DNA from: an uncultured Pelagibacteraceae bacterium
Lineage (GTDB): Bacteria; Pseudomonadota; Alphaproteobacteria; Pelagibacterales; Pelagibacteraceae
Direction of reading: 5' to 3'
Length of the DNA: 64,000 nucleotides
NCBI GenBank assembly: GCA_902570785.1
Contig: CACFZK010000001.1
Coordinates: forward strand, 1 to 64,000
The notes under the pieces: model-generated
The model's database searches: none
What the model saw: only the letters and a program-made list of their open reading frames with translations
What the model was told of the DNA's origin: nothing
In this document: positions 40,245 to 49,485 of the stretch, one piece after another
How the letters are laid out: each line of letters begins with the position of its first letter
How positions within the stretch are numbered: the first letter of the stretch is position 1
Made by a program: the position numbers and the translations under genes

Positions 40245-42467
40245 TTAATTTATTAATGGTTTACTTGTTTTTAAAGTATGTACAATTCTTTTTTGTGTTT
40301 TATCTGTTTCTAAAAGTTTCATAAAGCTCTCAAGTTCTAATTTATACATCTGTTCTTCACTTATTTCCTTACTTAAATTAGTGTCTCCTCCACTCAAAAC
40401 ATTAGCTAATTCCTTACCTACTATCATACCATGATCAAGTATTTTTTTGCTATTATATAATTCATCAAGTACTTTTTGCATTTTTTTCCTTACTTGGTCG
40501 CCTGATAATTTAAATTTACATTTAACGGGAGGTTTAAAATTTTTGTTTTGTTCAATATAAGCTCTTGCCATAGGCAATAGATTGTTCCTGTTAATTATAA
40601 CTTCATGATTATCATCTAAAAATAAAAGAGGTTTTGCCTCAATAGGAGATGTGGCTGTTTTTGCATATCCTATTATATCAAAAACTTTAAGGGGTGCAAA
40701 ATCAGGGTCTTTACTGGCATCATCTGTTTGAGTCCACCTCCACAAAAGCTCTTTACACCCTCCGCCAGCTGGCACTAAACCAACAATAGTTTCAACTAAC
40801 CCCATCACTATATTAGTGTGTGATACAACATAATTGCTTTGCAGCAAGACTTCTTCGCCACCACCTAAAGACAAACCAGATGGTGCAGAGATTACTAATT
40901 TGTCACTATATTTTAAATGTTCACAGGTTTTTTGGAAATATTTAATGAATTTTTCAACAGATTTAAAATCTTTCTTTTTAACAAATTCCATTACATAATT
41001 TAAATTAACTCCTGCAGAAAACTGCATGCTCTCATTGATAATAATTAATGGTTTGTCTGTAGCTTTCATTAAAGCATCCATAGAATTATAATCTAAGGCA
41101 TTTGCTTTGGTGTCGAATTCTACAATATTAAAATCTTTAAACCTGTAGATTTCAGCTGAATCGTTTTTATCAATTTTAATTACTGATTTTTTTACCTTTC
41201 CTAGTGTTTCGATATCCGTATATTTTTGTCTTTGGTCATAAAACTTTTTTGCACTTTTATTTTTTAAATTTTCTAAAAACGAATTAGTTTTAATATCTCC
41301 AATTTTAATAAAAAAATTATCTAATCCAATGTTCTCCAACATTTCGAAAGGTCCCATAGACCAGTTAAAACCAAGTCTTAATGCTTCATCAATGTCATTG
41401 TACTCTTTTGTGATCTGTGGAACTAACGAAGATGAATAAAGAATAATTTTTGAAATTACTGCCCAGGCATATTTACCATACTGATCCTCTCTATTTATTA
41501 AATCTAATAAATTTATTTTATTAATTTGAAGATCAATTTTTTTTGCAGTTGAATAACTATTATTTTTTATATTTAAAGCTTCCAAAACTTTTTGATTATT
41601 AACTTTATTCATGCGGTAAAAACCACCTTTGCCTTTTCTACCAGTATAACCACTATCAATTAGCTTTTTTATTATTGGAATTCCTTGAGCAACTTTTTGA
41701 AATTCATCATTCTCAGGAAGTTCTTTTCTAAAGCTTTTTAAAACGTCCGACATTAGGTCAATACCAATCAAATCATATAAAGCAAAGACACCGGTTTTAG
41801 GTATTCCCATTGGTCGTCCAAATACAGCATCGGCTTCTTCTACAGATAAATTCATTTTAATTGCCTCTGTCATAGCGACTTGCATTGCATAGACACCAAT
41901 TCTATTTCCTAAGAACCCTGGTGTATCACCGCAAATAATTACTCCTTTACCAAGTCTTTTTTCGCAGAAATCTTTTAGTAAATTAATTTTATTTTGATCA
42001 TTTGATTTTTCACGGACAATTTCTAAAAGACCCATATATCTCACTGGATTAAAAAAGTGTGTTATACAAAAATCTTTTTTATCAGCATTATCCATTTTTT
42101 GAGAAAGTATTTTAAGTGGGATTGTTGAGGTATTTGAGGAAATGACAGATTCTTTTTTTCTTGCTTTTAATATTTTTTCATAAATTTCGTGTTTAATATT
42201 AATCCTTTCCACTACGGCTTCAATTATCCAATCAGCATCAGCAACATTATCAAAATTATCTGAAATATTTCCTGTTTTTAAGCTTTGAATTTTTGCGCTT
42301 TCGAAAAGCAAAGGTGGTCGAGATTTTAAAATTCTCTCTTTTGCTTTTTCAGCAATTTCAGTTTTTAAATCAAGTAATACAACAGGTATATTTGCATTAC
42401 ATAAATGAGCAGCAATCCCGCTACCCATTGTTCCCGATCCGATAATTACTACTTTTTTAATATTCAT
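40245..42467 (-). CDS. 3-hydroxyacyl-CoA dehydrogenase / enoyl-CoA hydratase fusion (FadN-like domain order)
   Basis: N-terminal [29 protein letters not shown]-terminal [19 protein letters not shown]...[14 protein letters not shown]. Confidence 0.9.
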   Translation of the reverse strand: MNIKKVVIIGSGTMGSGIAAHLCNANIPVVLLDLKTEIAEKAKERILKSRPPLLFESAKIQSLKTGNISDNFDNVADADWIIEAVVERINIKHEIYEKILKARKKESVISSNTSTIPLKILSQKMDNADKKDFCITHFFNPVRYMGLLEIVREKSNDQNKINLLKDFCEKRLGKGVIICGDTPGFLGNRIGVYAMQVAMTEAIKMNLSVEEADAVFGRPMGIPKTGVFALYDLIGIDLMSDVLKSFRKELPENDEFQKVAQGIPIIKKLIDSGYTGRKGKGGFYRMNKVNNQKVLEALNIKNNSYSTAKKIDLQINKINLLDLINREDQYGKYAWAVISKIILYSSSLVPQITKEYNDIDEALRLGFNWSMGPFEMLENIGLDNFFIKIGDIKTNSFLENLKNKSAKKFYDQRQKYTDIETLGKVKKSVIKIDKNDSAEIYRFKDFNIVEFDTKANALDYNSMDALMKATDKPLIIINESMQFSAGVNLNYVMEFVKKKDFKSVEKFIKYFQKTCEHLKYSDKLVISAPSGLSLGGGEEVLLQSNYVVSHTNIVMGLVETIVGLVPAGGGCKELLWRWTQTDDASKDPDFAPLKVFDIIGYAKTATSPIEAKPLLFLDDNHEVIINRNNLLPMARAYIEQNKNFKPPVKCKFKLSGDQVRKKMQKVLDELYNSKKILDHGMIVGKELANVLSGGDTNLSKEISEEQMYKLELESFMKLLETDKTQKRIVHTLKTSKPLIN

Positions 42468-42470
42468 AAA

Positions 42471-42547
<77 letters not shown>

Positions 42548-42594
42548 TTTAGAGAGAGTATATAACTTATATTTTTATTATTATCATTAAAAAA

Positions 42595-42671
42595 TGGCGC
42601 GCCCTGAAGGATTCGAACCTACGACCCTCGGTTTAGAAAACCGATGCTCTATCCAACTGAGCTAAGGGCGC
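42595..42671 (-). tRNA. tRNA-Arg (anticodon TCT), CCA encoded
   Basis: Reverse complement GCGCCCTTAGCTCAGTTGGATAGAGCATCGGTTTTCTAAACCGAGGGTCGTAGGTTCGAATCCTTCAGGGCGCGCCA. Confidence 0.96.
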
Positions 42672-42694
42672 AATTAAAATATTTATATATTTAC

Positions 42695-43765
42695 TTAAAA
42701 ACATACTAAATGGTCAATAAAAATAGGCGACTTAATACCAAATTTTTCATTTTTTTCATGTTGATGAATGTGGTGGGAGTGAACAAATACAGGGATTTCC
42801 TCTTTTTTATCAGTTTTTAAAGTATAAATAAAATTAGTTCCTCTAAATTTTCTGTCCACTACCTCTAACTTCAATTTACTTTGATCATCATGGATTAAAT
42901 CCTCCGGCTGTAATAATAATTTTACTTTTGAGCCAACTGGAAAATTATTTAATAATTTACCTCTTATCTCTCCTAGCTCTTGATGCATCAAACTATGAAC
43001 CGCACAATCAGTTTCTACAACTTTTACTTCAATAAATACTCCTCTATTTAAAAATTTTGCAACTTCGATAGAATTTGGTTCGTGATGAATGTTATAGGGC
43101 TTATCATACTGTTTTAAAGATTGATCTAATATAATGCCACATTTATCTCCAAGGAAAAAAGCTTCAAAAGAGTCGTGTGTTACAATTAAAGTTGTAATAT
43201 CAAATTCTTTCAAAATATTTTTGATTTTTTTTTGTAATTCTTCTTTTAAAGTAGCATCTATGTTTGCAAAAGGTTCATCTAGCAAAAGCAAATCAGGTTT
43301 GGAAAGTAATGATCTTGCCAGAGAAACACGTTGTGCTTCACCTGCACTTATTTGGTGGGGATATTTATTTTTAATATCCTCTAGGTGTAAAATTTTAATT
43401 AGATCACTGTCTGAGTAATTAAATTTAGATCCATTTTTTCTCTTTGATCCGATATTAATATTTTCTACAACATTAAAATGTGGGAATAGTGAATTGTCTT
43501 GAAAACACATTGCTATGTTTCTTTTTTCAGGTTCTAAATTAAATTTTTCAGATGAAATTATTTTGTCTTTAAGTTTAATCTCTCCGGATTTTAGATTTTG
43601 AAGTCCAGCAATCGTTCTAAGAATAGTAGTTTTTCCGACGCCTGATGGGCCGAGCAAGCAAACAATTTCGCCCTTTTCTTTAATTTTTAAAGATACATTT
43701 TTAACTTTATTATTATCACTAGCAATAAATGTTGCATTATTAATTTCTAAAAAGTTTGAAGGCAT
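42695..43765 (-). CDS. fbpC: Fe(III) ABC transporter ATP-binding protein
   Basis: LLGPSGVGKTTILRTIAGLQ, SAGEAQRVSLARSLLSKPDLLLLDEPFANID; C-terminal regulatory domain. Confidence 0.92.
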   Translation of the reverse strand: MPSNFLEINNATFIASDNNKVKNVSLKIKEKGEIVCLLGPSGVGKTTILRTIAGLQNLKSGEIKLKDKIISSEKFNLEPEKRNIAMCFQDNSLFPHFNVVENINIGSKRKNGSKFNYSDSDLIKILHLEDIKNKYPHQISAGEAQRVSLARSLLSKPDLLLLDEPFANIDATLKEELQKKIKNILKEFDITTLIVTHDSFEAFFLGDKCGIILDQSLKQYDKPYNIHHEPNSIEVAKFLNRGVFIEVKVVETDCAVHSLMHQELGEIRGKLLNNFPVGSKVKLLLQPEDLIHDDQSKLKLEVVDRKFRGTNFIYTLKTDKKEEIPVFVHSHHIHQHEKNEKFGIKSPIFIDHLVCF

Positions 43766-43780
43766 CTAGCTACTATAACT

Positions 43781-45397
43781 TTATTTTTCTGAAAGTATAT
43801 ATTTAGAAATAAACAATATAAATACACTTGCCCAAATTATTAAACATAATGATGGAAAAGCAGCTGCTTCTAATAAGTCTTGTGCGGCATATGAATAAGC
43901 TTTAGTCGCAAAAGTTTCAAAATTAAAAGGTCTTAGTATTAATGTAATTGGCAATTCTTTAATAATTTCTAAAGCTATTAAAACACCAACCAATATTATA
44001 TTGGTTTTTAAATACGGTAAATGAATGCTAGAAAAGGTTTTAAATTTTGAATATCCAAGAAGATATGCATTTTCATCAATTGAATTATTTATTTTTGAAT
44101 ATCCAGATTTGATTCCATTGTAAGAAAGTGAAAAAAATCTAACAAAGTATGCAATCACAAGACCAACTATAGAACCAATAAAAACATTCTTAAAACCATT
44201 AAATCCAAAAATGGAACTTAACAAGTCGCTAAACCAAGAAATAAATGTTATAAAAGCGACTGCTAAAATTATTCCTGGTAAAGCATAACCTGACACTGAG
44301 AAAGTAGACAAATAACTAATAAGTTTGTTTTTTGATACTCTATTTCCGTAATTCGTCATAAATGAAAATAAGATCAAAAATAAACTTGATAAAAATACCA
44401 ATAAAAGAGTATTCATATTTAGTGACCAAAAGTTTATATCCTGAAAATATTTTGGAAATTTTATCGTCCAATAAGTCATTTGAGAAACTGGGAAAACAAA
44501 ACTACAGAAAAATAAAATCGAGCAAAAACAAGTCGCAAAAATAGATTTTCCCCCCACTAACTGAATTTTTGGAATAGGCTTATTGCCTTTTGAATTTTGA
44601 TGATATTTTGCTCCTTTTCTTGATAGATTTTCAATAACAAACAATAGAAGGATAAAAAATAACAAAACAAAAGATAATTGATTTGCAGTTGTTAAATCGT
44701 CAAAAGAAATCCATGCATTGTAAATAGCTGTGGTCAATGTTGAAATACTAAAAAAATCTACTGTTCCAAAATCTGACAGAGTTTCCATTGCAACAAGCGA
44801 TAAGCCCACTACTATTGCAGGTCTTGCTGATGGTAAAATAATTTTAAAAAAACTTTCATATGATGATAAACCTAAATTTTTACCCACTTCTATAAGATTA
44901 TGAGATTGAAATACAAAAGAGGCTCTTGTTAAAACATAAACATAGCCGAACAAAGAGAAAGAAATTGAAAACATTGACCCAATTAATCCATCAAATTTAG
45001 GTATATTTTTATTATAATCTCCTTCTCCAAATAAAAATGTTAATATACTAAATGCGGTCCCATAATTTTCAAAAAAAGCAACTAAAGAATAAGCATAAAT
45101 GTAAGCTGGAACAGCAAAAGACAATATCAACGCCCATTTAAAAAAGTTAACTGCAGGAAATTTATAAAAAGAAACAAAATAAGCTGAGGTTACACCAAAA
45201 ATAAAAGTTAGTAATAAAACACCTAATAAAATTAAGAATGAATTGCTTAAATAATTTAAAAGCAAAGTTTCTGTTAAAAGATCTAAATAATTTCCTGTTG
45301 TATCAAAGAAACTTAAAAAAACTGTAAAAATAGGTATGGCTACTAGTAAAGGTACTAAAAACGCAAAAATAACCCAAAAATTTATCCTCTTTATCAA
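43781..45397 (-). CDS. fbpB: Fe(III) ABC transporter permease (two permease halves, TTG start)
   Basis: ~538 aa multi-TM; KIILPSARPAIVVGLSLVAMETLSDFGTVDFF EAA loop. Confidence 0.92.
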   Translation of the reverse strand: MIKRINFWVIFAFLVPLLVAIPIFTVFLSFFDTTGNYLDLLTETLLLNYLSNSFLILLGVLLLTFIFGVTSAYFVSFYKFPAVNFFKWALILSFAVPAYIYAYSLVAFFENYGTAFSILTFLFGEGDYNKNIPKFDGLIGSMFSISFSLFGYVYVLTRASFVFQSHNLIEVGKNLGLSSYESFFKIILPSARPAIVVGLSLVAMETLSDFGTVDFFSISTLTTAIYNAWISFDDLTTANQLSFVLLFFILLLFVIENLSRKGAKYHQNSKGNKPIPKIQLVGGKSIFATCFCSILFFCSFVFPVSQMTYWTIKFPKYFQDINFWSLNMNTLLLVFLSSLFLILFSFMTNYGNRVSKNKLISYLSTFSVSGYALPGIILAVAFITFISWFSDLLSSIFGFNGFKNVFIGSIVGLVIAYFVRFFSLSYNGIKSGYSKINNSIDENAYLLGYSKFKTFSSIHLPYLKTNIILVGVLIALEIIKELPITLILRPFNFETFATKAYSYAAQDLLEAAAFPSLCLIIWASVFILFISKYILSEK

Positions 45398-45442
45398 TTC
45401 TCCTCCTAAATTTAGTCCCCGGAGGAGTCCAGGGACTAAATT
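45395..45442 (-). promoter_or_regulatory. fbpA-fbpB intercistronic RNA element: 11-bp hairpin with anti-SD loop upstream of fbpB SD
   Basis: Minus-strand RNA AAUUUAGUCCC-UGGACUCCUCCG-GGGACUAAAUU-UA-GGAGGAG-AA-UUG; loop CUCCUCC complements SD GGAGGAG. Confidence 0.65.
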
Positions 45443-45456
45443 ATTCTAATATAAAA

Positions 45457-46500
45457 TTACCAGCCGGCTTCGTTCATTACTTTCAAAGCTTTAGCCTGGA
45501 GTTTTCCATAATTAGAAACTTTTGTTTTTAGATCTTGTTTAAAATCTAAACCAAATTGTGCAATTAATTTATTTGCTTTAACGCCAGGTATCATTGGATA
45601 CTCAAAAGTATTGTTTACAATATGCTGTTGAGCTTCAGGGGTTAAAAGAAACTCTAACAATTTAACTGCATTAGCTTTATTTGGTGCGTGTTTTAATATA
45701 CCGCCGCCACTAATGTTCATATGTGTACCTCTTCCGTCCTGATTTGGGAAGAAAGGCATTACTTTTTTAGCTGCCGCTTGTTGTTCAGCACCTTTGTTTC
45801 CAGATAACATTAAAGCTAAGTAATAAGTGTTTGCTACAGCCCAATCTGCTTCTCCAGCAGCTACAGCTAATATCTGCGCTCTGTCGTTACCAGTTGGTTT
45901 TCTAGCAAAGTTATTTACCATTCCTTTTGCCCAAGCTGCAGTATTTTTCTCACCATTATTTTTAATAAGTGATGCAACTAAAGACTGATTATAAATGTTG
46001 CTTGATTTTCTTATTACTACTCTACCTTTGTATTTAGGATCAGCTAAATCTTCATAACTCATATTCCATGAAGGATTAACTGTTTTTGGATTGTAATAAA
46101 TTATTCTTGCTCTTTTTGCGATTCCAACCCAATAAGGTGATCTAAAGTTAGCAGGTACAACTTTTTTAATAGCTGCCGAACTTGCTCCCTTTTGAAACAT
46201 TCCTTCTGATTGAAAAGCTCCTAATCTTCCAGCATCTGCAGTTATATAAATATCTGCTTTGCTGTCCTTCCCTTCTTCTTTAATTCTTTTTTGCAATGCT
46301 TTATCTTTTCCAGATACTACATTTACTTTTATTCCAGTTTTTGATGTAAATTTTTTATAAAGTTGAACATCAGAATCATAATGTCTTGCACTAAAAACAT
46401 TCACTTCTTTTGCAAAAACTGAATTTGCAACTAACAATGTTGAAAACAAACCAACAATAGCTACTCCAATTACTCTAATTAACTTATTCATATTTTCCAC
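45457..46500 (-). CDS. fbpA: Fe(III) ABC transporter periplasmic binding protein (FbpA/SfuC-type)
   Basis: VNVFSARHYDSDVQLYKKFTSKTGIKVNVVSG, RIIYYNPKTVNPSWNMSYEDLADPKYKGRVVIRKSSNIYNQSLVASL. Confidence 0.95.
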   Translation of the reverse strand: MENMNKLIRVIGVAIVGLFSTLLVANSVFAKEVNVFSARHYDSDVQLYKKFTSKTGIKVNVVSGKDKALQKRIKEEGKDSKADIYITADAGRLGAFQSEGMFQKGASSAAIKKVVPANFRSPYWVGIAKRARIIYYNPKTVNPSWNMSYEDLADPKYKGRVVIRKSSNIYNQSLVASLIKNNGEKNTAAWAKGMVNNFARKPTGNDRAQILAVAAGEADWAVANTYYLALMLSGNKGAEQQAAAKKVMPFFPNQDGRGTHMNISGGGILKHAPNKANAVKLLEFLLTPEAQQHIVNNTFEYPMIPGVKANKLIAQFGLDFKQDLKTKVSNYGKLQAKALKVMNEAGW

Positions 46501-46503
46501 CTT

Positions 46504-46518
46504 TGAGAATGGTTATCA
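46504..46518. promoter_or_regulatory. Fur-box-like 7-1-7 site TGAGAAT-G-GTTATCA
   Basis: Two differences from TGATAATnATTATCA, just upstream of fbpA start. Confidence 0.5.
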
Positions 46519-46524
46519 CATAAA

Positions 46525-46539
46525 TGATAATGATTATCA
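46525..46539. promoter_or_regulatory. Fur box, perfect 7-1-7 palindrome TGATAAT-G-ATTATCA
   Basis: Exact match to classical 7-1-7 Fur consensus, upstream of Fe(III) transporter. Confidence 0.75.
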
Positions 46540-46563
46540 ATGGCAAAAAGGTCGCATACCCTA

Positions 46564-47466
46564 CTATTTTAGTAGGAATAAAGAATAATATTTTTGATTA
46601 TCCAACCAAACTCGCTCAGTGGACCAACCAGTATTTGAAGCTAATCTTTTAAAAGATTGTAGAGTAAATTTATTCGAAATTTCCACTAAAATTCTTTCAC
46701 TCTTTTTTAAAAAAAAATTCTTATTACCGATTTTAAAATTTTGATTAATTTTGCTTACTAAAAAACCATGAATACATTTTAATTTAGTATTATAATATCC
46801 ATGATAATAAAAATCTTTAATATTTAGATTGGTATTTTGTGTTCTGTTTATAATATTGATTAAATTTAAACTAAATTTTGCTGTATACCCTTTTTTGTCA
46901 TTATAGGCTTTGTCAAGAGTTGTTTTATTTTTAATAAGATCAACACCAACGAATAAGTAGTTGTTTTTACTTATACTTTTTCTTAACTTTTTTAAAAATT
47001 TAATTTCCTCTTTATTGTAAAAATTACCAATAGATGAACCTAGAAAAAAATAAACTTTAGTTGTTTCTTTAAGATTGGGTATTTTAAATTGCTTAGAATA
47101 ATCGATTTTTTTAGGTTTTATTTTAATTTTTGGATATTGTTTTTTAAGTTTTTTTACTGACTCCCTTACATAATCTAACGATATGTCAAGTGGAACATAA
47201 TATTTTACATCTTTATTAATTAATAATTTTATCTTATCTATAGCTCCGCTTCCCAATTCTACATACGATAGCTTTCCATTAAATAGATTGGGTATTTCTT
47301 TAGAAATTTTTTTTAATATCTCTTTTTCTTTTCTTGTAGGATAATATTCTTTTTGTTTTGTGATTTCCTCAAAATATTTACTTCCCTGTAAGTCATAATG
47401 ATACTTTGATGGAATTCTTTTGTTTTTTTTAGATAAACCGGTAATAAGGTCTTTTTTAAATGTCAT
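46564..47466 (-). CDS. EgtD-family (histidine N-alpha-methyltransferase-like) SAM-dependent methyltransferase
   Basis: IPSKYHYDLQGSKYFEEITKQKEYYPTRKEKEIL, LSYVELGSGAIDKIKLL, FFLGSSIGNFYNKEE. Confidence 0.85.
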   Translation of the reverse strand: MTFKKDLITGLSKKNKRIPSKYHYDLQGSKYFEEITKQKEYYPTRKEKEILKKISKEIPNLFNGKLSYVELGSGAIDKIKLLINKDVKYYVPLDISLDYVRESVKKLKKQYPKIKIKPKKIDYSKQFKIPNLKETTKVYFFLGSSIGNFYNKEEIKFLKKLRKSISKNNYLFVGVDLIKNKTTLDKAYNDKKGYTAKFSLNLINIINRTQNTNLNIKDFYYHGYYNTKLKCIHGFLVSKINQNFKIGNKNFFLKKSERILVEISNKFTLQSFKRLASNTGWSTERVWLDNQKYYSLFLLK

Positions 47467-47503
47467 TTTGTTAAATTAAAGATTTAAAATTTGATCAATA
47501 ATA

Positions 47504-48370
47504 TTACCTAGTTTTAATATTATCTTGTGGAACGATTTTTTGAGTTATTCTGTCTAAAACTATTGCTAATATAACGATACCTGTTCCGCCAATTACAGCT
47601 GCGCCAATATCTAATCTACCAAGGGCAACATAAACAGTTAAACCTAGACCACCAGCTCCAATTAGAGCCGCAATTACTACCATTGATAAAGCCAGCATTA
47701 ATGTTTGGTTTACTCCTGCCATAATAGTCTTTAGTGCGAGAGGTAATTCAATTCTGTGTAAAATTTTAAATTTTGATAATCCTAAACTAGCACCTGCTTC
47801 TTTAAATCCTTTACCAACTTGTCTTATTCCTAGATTTGTTAGTCTGATTACTGGTGGTAATGCAAATATAATAGTTGCTACTACACCAGGTGTTAAACCA
47901 ACACCAAATAGCATCACAACTGGTATAAGGTAAACGAAGCTTGGAATAGTTTGCATTATATCTAATATAGGTCTTAAAATTATTTCAAAAACTCTACTTC
48001 TGGACGCGGCAATACCTAAAGGAATTCCAATAATCATACAAAATATAACGGCAGTAAAAATCATAGCAAGCGTTGTCATAGTTTCTTGCCACAAATCGAC
48101 TAAATCAATAGCGATTAAACTTATAGCTGCAAAAAAAGCGAATTTGATTCCGTTTGTTTTCCATGCAAAAAAAATAAATATTAAAATGACAATTGGAAAT
48201 GGTATCCAATTGAATAGAGTATCTAATCCTTCGAGAGTAGCATCAATGGGTGCAGCTAACTTCTTAAAGAGCGGCCGTTGTGTAAACAGCCACTCTTTAA
48301 TATTTCTTTCAATCCATTCTGCTATTGGAATGTAGATTTCATAGTCAGAAGGTGCAAGTTTTAAGTTCAC
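47504..48370 (-). CDS. proW: Glycine betaine/proline-type ABC transporter permease
   Basis: LWQETMTTLAMIFTAVIFCMIIGIPLGIAASRS, IMQTIPSFVYLIPVVMLFGVG. Confidence 0.94.
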   Translation of the reverse strand: MNLKLAPSDYEIYIPIAEWIERNIKEWLFTQRPLFKKLAAPIDATLEGLDTLFNWIPFPIVILIFIFFAWKTNGIKFAFFAAISLIAIDLVDLWQETMTTLAMIFTAVIFCMIIGIPLGIAASRSRVFEIILRPILDIMQTIPSFVYLIPVVMLFGVGLTPGVVATIIFALPPVIRLTNLGIRQVGKGFKEAGASLGLSKFKILHRIELPLALKTIMAGVNQTLMLALSMVVIAALIGAGGLGLTVYVALGRLDIGAAVIGGTGIVILAIVLDRITQKIVPQDNIKTR

Positions 48371-48388
48371 TGAACTTATAATTGCGGC

Positions 48389-49330
48389 TTATTTAATCCA
48401 ACTATTGAAAGTACTTTGGTTAGCCTTGATCCATTCAGCAGCATGCTTTTTGATTGCTCTTTCGCTTTTCTCGCCCGCATTCATTTTCATGTTTTGAGCA
48501 GCAATATCAGCTAGAGGAATTGATGCTTTTTTAAGCATCTTTTCTATATCTTTATTTGCTTTTAAGAAATCTGCGTTAGCAGCTGGTCTGATGTCATCAG
48601 CACCAAAACCCATATTAATTTTAGATTTTGTTGCATTGTCTACACCAACTTTTTTAGTACCGCTGTAAGGAACTTCTATCCAAACAACATCCTGTCCAAG
48701 TTTTAAAGCACCGACAGTCCAATTCGGAGTCCATGTATAAAATAACACTGGTTTTCCGTTTTTGTATTTAGCAACTACGTCAGCCATTGAAGCAGAGTAG
48801 TCAGCTTTTACTGGATTAATAAAATCACCTAAGCCTAGTTCAGCAAAGTGTTTTGTAATTTGCTTTTCGCAACCCCAACCTGGAGGGCAAGCAACCATGT
48901 CTGCTTTACCATCGCCATTAGAGTCCCATGCTTTAGCGTTTGCTTTAATATCCATTACGCTTTTGATTCCATACTTGTCAGCTGATTTTTTATCAACTAG
49001 ATAGCCTTGTAATCCGCCTTTTTTCATTACGTAACCAACTGTTTTAACTTTTCCTTTGGCTTCTTTGATGTAACCATCGTGAGTCCCAAACCATCCATTA
49101 ACCCATAGGTCTAGATCTCCCGCAGCTGCAGCTACGTAAAATACTGAAGGTTTGATAGCTTTAGGTTCAGTTACTGTGTGTCCCATTGCTTCCAAAGCTT
49201 GCTTATATATTTCAGCTTGGAAATAACCAGTATCCCAGTTCGCTTTTGCCATTTTAACCTCAGCAGCATTAACAGCGTTGGTGATAGTGATCGAAGTAAA
49301 CAGAGCAACTATTAACTTAAATAGTCTCAT
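48389..49330 (-). CDS. proX: Glycine betaine/proline-type ABC transporter substrate-binding protein (start re-set from 49363)
   Basis: Signal peptide MRLFKLIVALFTSITITNAVNA; ANWDTGYFQAEIYKQALEAMGHTV, CPPGWGCEKQITKHF; SD AAGGGGG before ATG. Confidence 0.92.
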   Translation of the reverse strand: MRLFKLIVALFTSITITNAVNAAEVKMAKANWDTGYFQAEIYKQALEAMGHTVTEPKAIKPSVFYVAAAAGDLDLWVNGWFGTHDGYIKEAKGKVKTVGYVMKKGGLQGYLVDKKSADKYGIKSVMDIKANAKAWDSNGDGKADMVACPPGWGCEKQITKHFAELGLGDFINPVKADYSASMADVVAKYKNGKPVLFYTWTPNWTVGALKLGQDVVWIEVPYSGTKKVGVDNATKSKINMGFGADDIRPAANADFLKANKDIEKMLKKASIPLADIAAQNMKMNAGEKSERAIKKHAAEWIKANQSTFNSWIK

Positions 49331-49426
49331 TTTTCCCCCTTGATTATTAATTAATAATTGCAAAAAACTAGCATGTATAAAATGTTAATGTAACCGGAAC
49401 ACAACTAAAAAGTGAATATAATTAGT

Positions 49427-49461
49427 CGCTTAAATAAAGGTTTTTTGACAATTTTTAAGCG
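49427..49461. repeat. 8-bp inverted repeat CGCTTAAA/TTTAAGCG overlapping a candidate promoter
   Basis: Arms 49427-49434 and 49454-49461. Confidence 0.45.
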
Positions 49462-49472
49462 TAATATATACA
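49445..49472 (+). promoter_or_regulatory. Candidate sigma70 promoter TTGACA-N16-TATACA
   Basis: Near-consensus -35/-10 upstream of the ORF at 49486. Confidence 0.5.
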
Positions 49473-49485
49473 AATAACCTTAAGA

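Noticed and set aside
45409-45442. fbpA-fbpB hairpin as a Rho-independent terminator
   Set aside because: No U-tract follows the stem on the transcribed strand; the following bases are UAGGAGGAG, the fbpB Shine-Dalgarno. Treated as a regulatory RNA candidate instead.
49346-49361. Palindrome ATTATTAATTAATAAT upstream of proX
   Set aside because: Pure A/T sequence; self-complementary runs of this kind are expected by chance in such an AT-rich genome.
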